From contig CADCWK010000182.1 in assembly GCA_902806375.1 (NCBI GenBank), positions 1 through 5,804 on the forward strand: a DNA stretch of 5,804 nucleotides. The letters run 5' to 3'. The notes under the pieces were generated by a model, which did no database searches, was not told where the DNA came from, and saw nothing but the letters and a program-made list of their open reading frames with translations. Source of the DNA: an uncultured Thermomicrobiales bacterium. Lineage in GTDB: Bacteria > Chloroflexota > Chloroflexia > Thermomicrobiales > UBA6265. Every line of letters starts with the position of its first letter. Position 1 is the first letter of the stretch. Below, in pieces: positions 1-5,026 of the stretch. Made by a program: the position numbers and the translations under genes.

Positions 1-255
1 GTGGTAGAGCCCGCGGACCACACCGGTGACCAAGACCGCCCCGACCAGCAGCACGCCCATTCGCTGATCCAGATCGGCGACCGGCGTGGTGGCCGTGAGG
101 GCCACGAGCAGGAGCAGATCGGTCAGCGCGTCGGCGGCGGCACCGGCGCGCCGCAGCCACGGCGGTCGGCCGTGACGGTCCCACCACGGTCGCCTGACCG
201 GGGCCGGGGCAGCCGCGACCTCTGTCACGGGAACCGGGAACGGGGTATCCAGCAC
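1..255 (-). CDS. Hypothetical membrane protein, N-terminal part (runs off left edge)
   Basis: I do not recognise this protein. The reverse strand holds an open frame of 85 codons that reaches base 1 without a stop, so the C-terminus lies outside the window. It starts with GTG at 255, with an AGGG-type Shine-Dalgarno (plus-strand 265-268) 9 bases upstream. A GTG at 228 and one at 318 are in frame but lack a ribosome binding site. Residues 1-40 are Pro/Ala/Arg-rich with a basic, Trp-containing patch (RRPWWDRHGRPPWLRR, 21-36), typical of a cytoplasmic N-terminus. Two hydrophobic segments follow, about 42-60 and 66-84, separated by a short polar turn (DLDQR). This suggests an integral membrane protein with at least two helices. 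The third codon positions are G/C-rich as in its neighbours, whereas the opposite-strand frame has the Gln/His/Arg-rich composition of an antisense shadow. It is divergent from the MFS gene. Function unknown. Confidence 0.6.
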   Translation of the reverse strand, partial: MLDTPFPVPVTEVAAAPAPVRRPWWDRHGRPPWLRRAGAAADALTDLLLLVALTATTPVADLDQRMGVLLVGAVLVTGVVRGLYH

Positions 256-331
256 AGGGGCGAACCCTCGACGCAGCCGCTGATCATCTCGCGGCCAGGG
301 TGAACACGGCGGGAACACAACGCATTATGGT

Positions 332-350
332 AGCACGGTTAACACGTGCT
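332..350. promoter_or_regulatory. Candidate operator dyad AGCACG-N7-CGTGCT
   Basis: Two perfect 6-base inverted arms (332-337 and 345-350) flank the 7-base AT-rich centre GTTAACA. The 19-base size and AT-rich core are typical of sites bound by dimeric helix-turn-helix regulators. It sits just upstream of the leftward CATAAT -10-like box, in the place of its spacer and -35, and about 26 bases upstream of the rightward TATACT box. One regulator could therefore control both divergent genes. No regulator gene is visible in the window. Confidence 0.35.
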
Positions 351-375
351 CCCCGGCAGCATCGCCGCCCCGGCC

Positions 376-381
376 TATACT
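376..381 (+). promoter_or_regulatory. Possible -10 box (TATACT) for the MFS gene
   Basis: TATACT differs from the sigma-70 consensus TATAAT at one base and stands out in GC-rich surroundings. No recognisable -35 hexamer lies 16-18 bases upstream, so the promoter would be activator-dependent or of a GC-rich type. Transcription from here would give a leader of roughly 110 bases before the GTG at 499. Confidence 0.3.
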
Positions 382-498
382 GCGCCCCATCCGCCCGGTC
401 CGGCCGCCCGGCCGCCGGCACCCCGGATGCCCAGGTCACCGCCCGTCCGCCCCACACGATGGCCCGAACGGGCGCGAACACACGAAGGAATCGTCACC

Positions 499-1854
499 GT
501 GCCAGGAGCCGAGATCAGGCGTTCCGCCAATGCCCAGCGCGGCCGGTCCGGCGCGTTCGTCGCCGGTCAGCTGGCGGGCGTCATGTCCACCGCCGCCAAC
601 GCCATCCTCAACCCCATCGTCGTCCTTCCGGCCCTGGTCGCCGGGTTCACCGACTCCTGGTACCTGATCGCGGTCCCCGCGGTCCTGGCCGGGGTGCTCT
701 GGCTGCCCGGCGCGGGCCTCGCCGGTCTGTCGGCCAGCCGTGAGCGACCCGGGGTCTGGGCGATCGCCGGCAACGTGATCCGGTTGCTCGTGGTCGTCGC
801 CCTCGCCTTCGTCCTCGATCGGAACGAACAGTACAGCGACGACGCGATGCTCCGGGCCCTGTGCGTCTGCTACGGGATCTATGTCGTCGGCAACGCGATC
901 GCGTCCCGTTCCGGGGCCCTCGTCGCGGCCTCGACCGTGCCAGCCGGTCGCCGGTCGAGATACTTCGCCTCGCGGACGGTCTGGGGAAGCCTCGCGGCGA
1001 TCACCGTCGCGCTGGTGGCGGCGGCGCTGTTCGGCAACGAGTCGCTGTCGTTCCCGGCGCCGTTCGCGATCCTGTTCGTCATCGCGGCCGCCTGCCTCGG
1101 GATCGGTGCCTGGTTCCAGTCCACGATGCCGGCTCCCACGTCCGTAGCGTCGGCCGTGACGGCCGCCGGCCGGACGACGGACCGGGCCGGTCGCGGTCTG
1201 GTGACCTACGTCGGCTTTCGCTGGCTGCTGGCAGCCTCGACCCTGGCGGACCCGTTCCTGATCGTCTATGCCCTGACCGATCTCGAAGCGTCCCCGGCCG
1301 TCATCGGGCTGTACGTCGCTCTCATCGTCGCGGGGCGACTACTGAGCGAACCGCTCTGGGCGGGGATGGCCCGGCGCGGCCGGATCAAGGCCGGGCTCCA
1401 GGCAGTGGCCATCCTCCGGGTACTCGTCCCTGCCCTCGCCCTGACCCTGCCACAGCTCTCGGACTCCACCGTCTGGACCGACCGTGTCTCAGACCCGGAC
1501 GCCCGTGGCTGGCTGTTCGGGACGGTTTTCGTCGTTATCGGCGTCGCCCAGGGTGGGCAGGCCCGGCTGAATCTTCCCTATCTGGACCAGGTGGCCGCCC
1601 GCCATGGACGCTCCAGCCGTCCGGCCACGAACGCGATCGTCGCGACCGCGGCCCTCGCCCCGATGGCGGGCGCCTGGATCTACTCGCGGTGGGGTTTCGA
1701 TGAGATGCTGCTGACCGCGGCTGGTGTGGGTCTGCTGGGCGTTCTCGTGAGCGGCGGCCTCGTCGCCACCGGCGGCGTCGCCCGCGCCGTTCGCGGCTCC
1801 TGGCAGTTGCGCCGGCCCGGTGCGGCGGTGTCCCTCTCCAGTCGCCGCGACTGA
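499..1854 (+). CDS. Major facilitator superfamily transporter (12 TM, substrate unknown)
   Basis: Cytoplasmic-membrane secondary transporter of 451 residues, a normal MFS length. I chose the GTG at 499 because AAGGA (485-489) lies 9 bases upstream. The frame stays open back to a GTG at 346, but that start precedes the likely -10 box and has no ribosome binding site. Twelve hydrophobic segments can be placed at about 18-48, 54-77, 86-106, 117-143, 161-178, 185-207, 233-259, 266-290, 298-318, 337-358, 378-397 and 402-426. A cytoplasmic loop after segment 6 (about 209-232) splits the 6+6 halves. The basic turn ARRGRIKAG (291-299) after segment 8 resembles the second-half copy of MFS motif A. The segment 4-5 loop, RRSRYFASR (151-159), is Arg-rich like that of uncharacterised MFS relatives. 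The C-terminal tail is basic. The substrate cannot be read from sequence; its position ahead of upp could hint at a nucleobase but could equally be chance. Confidence 0.85.
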   Translation: MPGAEIRRSANAQRGRSGAFVAGQLAGVMSTAANAILNPIVVLPALVAGFTDSWYLIAVPAVLAGVLWLPGAGLAGLSASRERPGVWAIAGNVIRLLVVVALAFVLDRNEQYSDDAMLRALCVCYGIYVVGNAIASRSGALVAASTVPAGRRSRYFASRTVWGSLAAITVALVAAALFGNESLSFPAPFAILFVIAAACLGIGAWFQSTMPAPTSVASAVTAAGRTTDRAGRGLVTYVGFRWLLAASTLADPFLIVYALTDLEASPAVIGLYVALIVAGRLLSEPLWAGMARRGRIKAGLQAVAILRVLVPALALTLPQLSDSTVWTDRVSDPDARGWLFGTVFVVIGVAQGGQARLNLPYLDQVAARHGRSSRPATNAIVATAALAPMAGAWIYSRWGFDEMLLTAAGVGLLGVLVSGGLVATGGVARAVRGSWQLRRPGAAVSLSSRRD

Positions 1855-1922
1855 TCATCTGGACGGCGGCGCTCCGGGGCACCCCGGTCCCGGCCGGACG
1901 CAGGGACTCGCCCGACCGTTTC

Positions 1923-1942
1923 CCCGGAGGGGTCGCTCCGGG
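1923..1942 (+). promoter_or_regulatory. GC-rich hairpin in the upp leader
   Basis: A 7-base perfect stem, CCCGGAG (1923-1929) with CTCCGGG (1936-1942), encloses the 6-base loop GGGTCG. It ends 7 bases before the AGGAG ribosome binding site of upp. No T-run follows, so it does not look like a standard intrinsic terminator. It could modulate upp translation or processing of an MFS-upp transcript. A second small hairpin, CCGGG-GCAC-CCCGG, lies at 1874-1887 just after the MFS stop codon. Regulatory roles are inference. Confidence 0.3.
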
Positions 1943-1964
1943 ACCACACAGGAGCCAGCTGGCG

Positions 1965-2615
1965 ATGACCGCGCGATCTCACGACGAGTACCCGAACCTC
2001 CGCTGCACATCGCATCCGCTCATCAGCCACAACCTCACCGAGCTGACGGATGAACGGACGAGTTCGCGGGCGTTCCGGGCGCTGGTCCGACGGCTGACGA
2101 CCCTGCTGATCTACGAGGCGACCGCCAACCTGTCGCTGGCCGAGACGACCTACCGGACGCCGCTCGAATCGACGACCGGTGGTCGGCTCGACCAGCGGAT
2201 CGGACTAGTACCCATCCTCCGGGCAGGTCTCGGCATGGTCGAGCCAGCCCTGGACGCGCTGCCGGACGCCGAGGTCTGGCACCTGGGGCTCTACCGGGAC
2301 GAAGCGACCAAACAGCCGGTGAGCTATTACAACCGGTTGCCGGAACGCTGCCCGGACGATCACATCATGATCCTCGACCCGATGCTGGCAACCGGTGGGT
2401 CCGCCTCCGACGCCGTCGATGTCGTCAAGGCCTGGGGTGCCCCGTCGATCAGCTTCATCGGTCTGATCGCCGCCCCGGAAGGCGTTGCCCGGATGCTGCG
2501 CGATCACCCGGACGTGCCGATCCACGTCGCCGCGCTGCACCGGCAGCTCAACGGTGACGCGTTCATCCTGCCCGGCCTGGGCGATGCCGGCGACCGCCTG
2601 TTCGGGACGATGTGA
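1965..2615 (+). CDS. upp: Uracil phosphoribosyltransferase
   Basis: Cytosolic pyrimidine-salvage enzyme that converts uracil and PRPP to UMP and pyrophosphate. Its 216 residues match the family's usual 208-216. The ATG at 1965 has AGGAG (1950-1954) 10 bases upstream. Family signatures appear in order: HPLISHNLTELTDERTSS near the N-terminus (17-34), LLIYEAT (47-53), the VPILRAGLGM segment (82-91) with its conserved Arg86, the GLYRDEAT hood region (108-115), and the PRPP-binding loop DPMLATGGSA (138-147). The uracil-binding C-terminal segment, ILPGLGDAGDRLFGT, covers 201-215. One oddity is His192 in AALHRQLN, where most family members have Asp (A-x-D-x-x-L-N). The gene lies 110 bases after the MFS gene on the same strand and converges on the universal stress gene. 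Identity is secure from the motifs. Confidence 0.97.
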   Translation: MTARSHDEYPNLRCTSHPLISHNLTELTDERTSSRAFRALVRRLTTLLIYEATANLSLAETTYRTPLESTTGGRLDQRIGLVPILRAGLGMVEPALDALPDAEVWHLGLYRDEATKQPVSYYNRLPERCPDDHIMILDPMLATGGSASDAVDVVKAWGAPSISFIGLIAAPEGVARMLRDHPDVPIHVAALHRQLNGDAFILPGLGDAGDRLFGTM

Positions 2616-2618
2616 GTC

Positions 2619-2644
2619 CCTGGGCCAGTGGCCCCCGGCTCAGG
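2619..2644. terminator. Hairpin in the convergent upp / universal stress gene junction
   Basis: The two convergent stop codons are separated by only 24 bases. Within the gap, GGGCC (2622-2626) pairs with GGCCC (2630-2634) around a 3-base loop. A longer alternative pairs CCTGGGCC (2619-2626) with GGCTCAGG (2637-2644), with one non-Watson-Crick position, and extends into the end of the stress gene. Neither arm is followed by a T-run on either strand, so intrinsic termination is possible but weakly supported. Confidence 0.3.
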
Positions 2645-3554
2645 AGGGAGCGATCCGCTCAGCGATGGACCGGACGATCAGAACCGGAGCGACCCCACTC
2701 CGGATCACCTGGTCCGACACGCTCCCCGACAGGACCCGGTCGAACCCCGTGCGACCGTGCGTCGCCATGATGATCAGGTCACCTGCCCGCGCCAGGCCCG
2801 CGATGGCCGGGCCCGCACTCCCGTTCATGACCTCCGTCGAGCTGGCGACGCCGGCCGCTGCCAGTGTCCGGCTCGCGTCCGCCAGCCACCCATCTGCCGC
2901 CTCCCGGGTGTCGTCGTAGAGCTGGTCCATGCTGGCGGCCATGCCGACATCCTGGACCATCCCCGGTGACGTCAACGGGACCAGGTTGACGGTCGACACG
3001 AGCAAGACCGGCACCGACTCCCGGCTGGCGAGGTCCGCGGCGACTGGCAGCGCCGCAGCGGAGGTCTCACTGCCGTCGAGCGGCAGGATGATCCGTCGGA
3101 ACCGGTACGGTCCTCGACTCGCCTCGCCCATCGCGCTGTCGTAGTCGCTGTCGTCCGCGTGGACGACGGCGACCGGATGATGCCCCCGGCGGACGATGTC
3201 GTCGGTCACGGAGCCGAAGGCCATCCGGGCGAGACCACCTCGGCCGCGGGTGCTCATGACGATCAGGTCCGCGCCCAACCGATCGGCCTCGGCCAGGATG
3301 CCCTCCCCCGCATTCGGATGACGGGCGGTCACCGCGTCGATCCGCAGTCCCCCGGCGGGCGCGTGGGCGCGGAGTGCTCCGGCCAGCGGTTCGAGTTGTC
3401 GCTGGATGTCGTGGCCCTCGCCCTCGTCGACGTGGACGATCGTCAGGGCCCCGCCGGGATGGGCCAGGCCGAGCGCGAGCGAGAACGCCTGGGCGGAGAT
3501 GGCTGAGCCGTCGTACGGGACGAGGATGCGCTGACCGATGGCCTTCACGGACAT
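2640..3554 (-). CDS. Universal stress protein, tandem UspA domains
   Basis: Cytosolic protein of 304 residues made of two UspA domains (about 8-131 and 152-295), joined by an acidic linker around 132-150. Each domain begins with the nucleotide-binding strand motif: VPYDGS at 12-17 and PLDGS at 158-162. Each ends with a version of the ATP loop G-x2-G-x9-G-[S/T]: S101-x2-G104-x9-G114-S115 and A264-x2-G267-x9-G277-S278. The first Gly of that motif is Ser or Ala in both copies, which is common in ATP-binding family members. Both domains are therefore likely ATP-binding, giving an intramolecular pseudo-dimer like the dimer of single-domain Usps. The ATG at 3554 is preceded by AGGGAG with 5 bases spacing. 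Such proteins are linked to stress and energy-limitation survival, but the specific role is unknown. The gene is convergent with upp, divergent from the PLP enzyme, and appears monocistronic. Confidence 0.95.
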   Translation of the reverse strand: MSVKAIGQRILVPYDGSAISAQAFSLALGLAHPGGALTIVHVDEGEGHDIQRQLEPLAGALRAHAPAGGLRIDAVTARHPNAGEGILAEADRLGADLIVMSTRGRGGLARMAFGSVTDDIVRRGHHPVAVVHADDSDYDSAMGEASRGPYRFRRIILPLDGSETSAAALPVAADLASRESVPVLLVSTVNLVPLTSPGMVQDVGMAASMDQLYDDTREAADGWLADASRTLAAAGVASSTEVMNGSAGPAIAGLARAGDLIIMATHGRTGFDRVLSGSVSDQVIRSGVAPVLIVRSIAERIAPS

Positions 3555-3657
3555 GTCGTCTCCCTGGGTTGCCGGGGCGCGCGGGTCCGGCCGGATGACG
3601 GCGGCGATGCATTTCGCCCGTGTTCACCGTCGGCACGCCGCTGCTCCGGTCCGGTGC

Positions 3658-3663
3658 TAGACT
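3658..3663 (+). promoter_or_regulatory. Possible -10 box (TAGACT) for the PLP enzyme gene
   Basis: TAGACT matches the TAnnnT -10 pattern and is an AT-rich island in GC-rich DNA. A start about 7 bases later gives a leader of roughly 65 bases up to the GTG at 3735. No TTGACA-like hexamer lies 16-18 bases upstream. Confidence 0.35.
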
Positions 3664-3674
3664 CGCAGGATATC

Positions 3675-3693
3675 GCGGGGCGGACCCGCCCGC
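3675..3693 (+). promoter_or_regulatory. Hairpin in the leader of the PLP enzyme gene
   Basis: GCGGGGCGG (3675-3683) can pair with CCGCCCGC (3686-3693) with one bulged G and a 2-base turn. A smaller alternative is GCGGG/CCCGC with a 5-base loop. It lies between the -10-like box and the AGGAG ribosome binding site (3724-3728). No T-run follows, so if it acts it is more likely as a stability or pausing element than as a terminator. Function is inferred only from position. Confidence 0.25.
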
Positions 3694-3734
3694 TGGGCAC
3701 CTCCCGACGACCGCGCCACCCACAGGAGCCACAC

Positions 3735-4991
3735 GTGACGAACGACAACGGCACCTCCCCCGGCCCCCGCCCGGACCGGCTGGCCAACGCCGGTTTCGCG
3801 ACGCGGAGCGTCCACGGCGGCGAGCGCCAGGGCACACCCGATTACACCCCGACGGTCGCGCCCATCCACCTCAGCGCATCGTTCTTTTATGACGACACGA
3901 ACGACCTCGATGCGGTCTTCGCCAACGAGCGTGAGGGTTACGTCTACACGCGCTACGGCAACCCGACGCTCCGGGCCCTGGAGCAGGCCATCGCCGCCCT
4001 CGAGGACACCGAAGATGCCGTGACGTATGCCTCGGGCATGGCCGCGATCCACGCGGCCATCCTGCTCGATGCCCGTTCCGGGGACCGGATCGTTGCCGGA
4101 CGGGATGTCTACGGCGCGACCTACGCGATTCTCTCCCGGTTGTTCGCCTCGCTCGACATCGAGACCACCTTCGTCGACACGCGTGATCTCGACGCCGTCG
4201 AGGCGACCGTCGCCCGGGTCCGGCCGACCCTGGTGATCTGCGAGACGATCTCCAACCCGCTCGTCCGGGTGGCCGACATCCCGGCGCTGGCCCGGATCGC
4301 GCACGCCCATGGCGCGAAGTTGATGGTCGACAACACGTTCGCCTCGCCGCTGCTCGTGAACCCGGCCCGGCTCGGCGCCGATACCGTCGTCCACTCGGCG
4401 ACCAAGTACCTCGGCGGGCACGGCGACGCGACCGCCGGCGTGATCGCGACCACGGCCGAGCGGGCGCTGGCCCTGCGGGAGCAGGCCAAGCTCGTCGGCC
4501 CGACGCTCGGCGCCTTCGAGGCCTGGCTGATCCAGCGTGGCATCAAGACCCTGCCCCTCCGGGTCAGGGCCCATAGCGATGGCGCGGTGGCCGTCGCGGC
4601 CTGGCTACGCGCTCACCCCTCGGTCTCGGAGGTCTTCTACCCGGAGGACGCGACCATCGGCGATGCCGCGGCGATCTTCAACGATCACCGGCGCGGTGGG
4701 ATGCTCGCCTTCGAGATCCGGGACGCCGACCGGTCGGGGGCGTTCCGCTTCATGGAGGCGCTGAAGCTGATCATCCCGGCGACGACGCTCGGGGACGTCT
4801 ACACGCTGGTGCTCCACCCCGCCATGTCGTCCCACCGCGCCCTGACGCCCGAGCAGCGCGAGGAGATCGGCATCCGCGAGGGGCTGATCCGGCTCTCGGT
4901 CGGGATCGAGGATGTCGACGACATCACCGGCGACCTCGACCAGGCGCTCAGGGTGGCGGTCGGCGCCCCCGCCACCGCCACGACGGCCTGA
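3735..4991 (+). CDS. PLP-dependent Cys/Met metabolism enzyme (trans-sulfuration family)
   Basis: Fold-type I PLP enzyme of 418 residues, a normal family length, of the cystathionine gamma-synthase / gamma-lyase / methionine gamma-lyase / O-acylhomoserine sulfhydrylase group. I chose the GTG at 3735 because AGGAG (3724-3728) sits 6 bases upstream; the frame stays open to a GTG at 3654, which lacks a ribosome binding site and overlaps the -10-like box. Recognisable elements: YTRYGNPT (71-78, phosphate and partner-subunit contacts), YASGMAA (98-104), stacking Tyr126, DNTFASP with Asp199 for the pyridine nitrogen, HSATKYLGGHGD with Schiff-base Lys224, RGIKTLPLR (268-276), HPAMSSHR (361-368) and LIRLSVGIED with carboxylate-binding Arg386. 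Ala128 occupies the place of the methionine gamma-lyase cysteine, and Tyr356 stands where many relatives have Glu in the ESL motif, so the exact reaction is open. It probably acts in cytosolic homocysteine, cysteine or methionine interconversion, and is likely co-transcribed with the next gene. Confidence 0.93.
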   Translation: MTNDNGTSPGPRPDRLANAGFATRSVHGGERQGTPDYTPTVAPIHLSASFFYDDTNDLDAVFANEREGYVYTRYGNPTLRALEQAIAALEDTEDAVTYASGMAAIHAAILLDARSGDRIVAGRDVYGATYAILSRLFASLDIETTFVDTRDLDAVEATVARVRPTLVICETISNPLVRVADIPALARIAHAHGAKLMVDNTFASPLLVNPARLGADTVVHSATKYLGGHGDATAGVIATTAERALALREQAKLVGPTLGAFEAWLIQRGIKTLPLRVRAHSDGAVAVAAWLRAHPSVSEVFYPEDATIGDAAAIFNDHRRGGMLAFEIRDADRSGAFRFMEALKLIIPATTLGDVYTLVLHPAMSSHRALTPEQREEIGIREGLIRLSVGIEDVDDITGDLDQALRVAVGAPATATTA

Positions 4992-5026
4992 CCTCCCGAC
5001 CCATTCCCGCACCCGAAAGCGAGCCG

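Larger units (their letters stand above)
256..498. promoter_or_regulatory. Divergent intergenic region between membrane protein gene and MFS gene
   Basis: This 243-base stretch contains no convincing gene. Its left part (about 300-350) is much more AT-rich than the surroundings and probably carries the promoters. On the minus strand CATAAT (plus 324-329) resembles a -10 box for the leftward gene. On the plus strand TATACT (376-381) resembles a -10 box for the MFS gene. Neither has a good TTGACA-like -35 at the usual spacing. A dyad lies between them at 332-350. The rest (382-498) is very GC-rich leader sequence with a short hairpin, GCCCG-AA-CGGGC (462-473), ahead of the MFS ribosome binding site. 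The promoter assignments are inference from motif resemblance only. Confidence 0.45.
3555..3734. promoter_or_regulatory. Divergent promoter region, universal stress gene / PLP enzyme
   Basis: This 180-base gap contains no gene. For the rightward gene the best -10 candidate is TAGACT at 3658-3663, about 71 bases before the GTG start, without a clear -35. Upstream are an inverted repeat, GGCGA-N6-TCGCC (3603-3618), whose spacer overlaps the palindrome ATGCAT, and an abutting element CCGTGTTCACC (3618-3628). That element recurs in reverse orientation at 299-309 in the other divergent region. A GC-rich hairpin (3675-3693) lies in the predicted leader of the PLP enzyme. I could not place a convincing promoter for the leftward stress gene. 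I see no match to a SAM or SAH riboswitch core. Confidence 0.4.

Noticed and set aside
1..303. Plus-strand frame of 100 codons at the left edge
   Set aside because: It is rich in Gln, His, Arg and Asp with no hydrophobic core, and is the complement of the more protein-like minus-strand membrane frame.
861..1703. Plus-strand frame of about 280 codons inside the MFS gene
   Set aside because: It is Arg/Pro/Gly/Asp-rich with no family motif or ribosome binding site, and lies entirely within the well-supported transporter frame.
280..1860. Direct repeat CTGATCATCT at 280-289 and 1851-1860 flanking the MFS gene, considered as a target-site duplication
   Set aside because: Exact 10-base repeats are expected by chance in a window of this size. 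There are no inverted terminal repeats or transposase, and the gene's composition matches its neighbours.
1947..1957. Identical CACAGGAGCCA before upp (1947-1957) and before the PLP enzyme (3721-3731)
   Set aside because: It spans the AGGAG ribosome binding site in both cases and is best explained as shared Shine-Dalgarno context rather than a separate regulatory element.
3664..3734. SAM or SAH riboswitch in the leader of the PLP enzyme gene
   Set aside because: The predicted leader is only about 65 bases, and I could not find the conserved core of the SAM-I, SAM-II or SAH classes.
3067..3837. Minus-strand frame of about 256 codons overlapping the universal stress gene and the divergent promoter
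   Set aside because: The Arg-rich shadow composition and overlap with a clear two-domain Usp frame on the same strand rule it out.
3657..4574. Long open frame (about 305 codons) on the minus strand antisense to the PLP enzyme
   Set aside because: Its Gly/Arg/Asp/Val-rich, low-complexity composition is typical of GC-rich antisense shadows, and the opposite strand carries an unmistakable enzyme.
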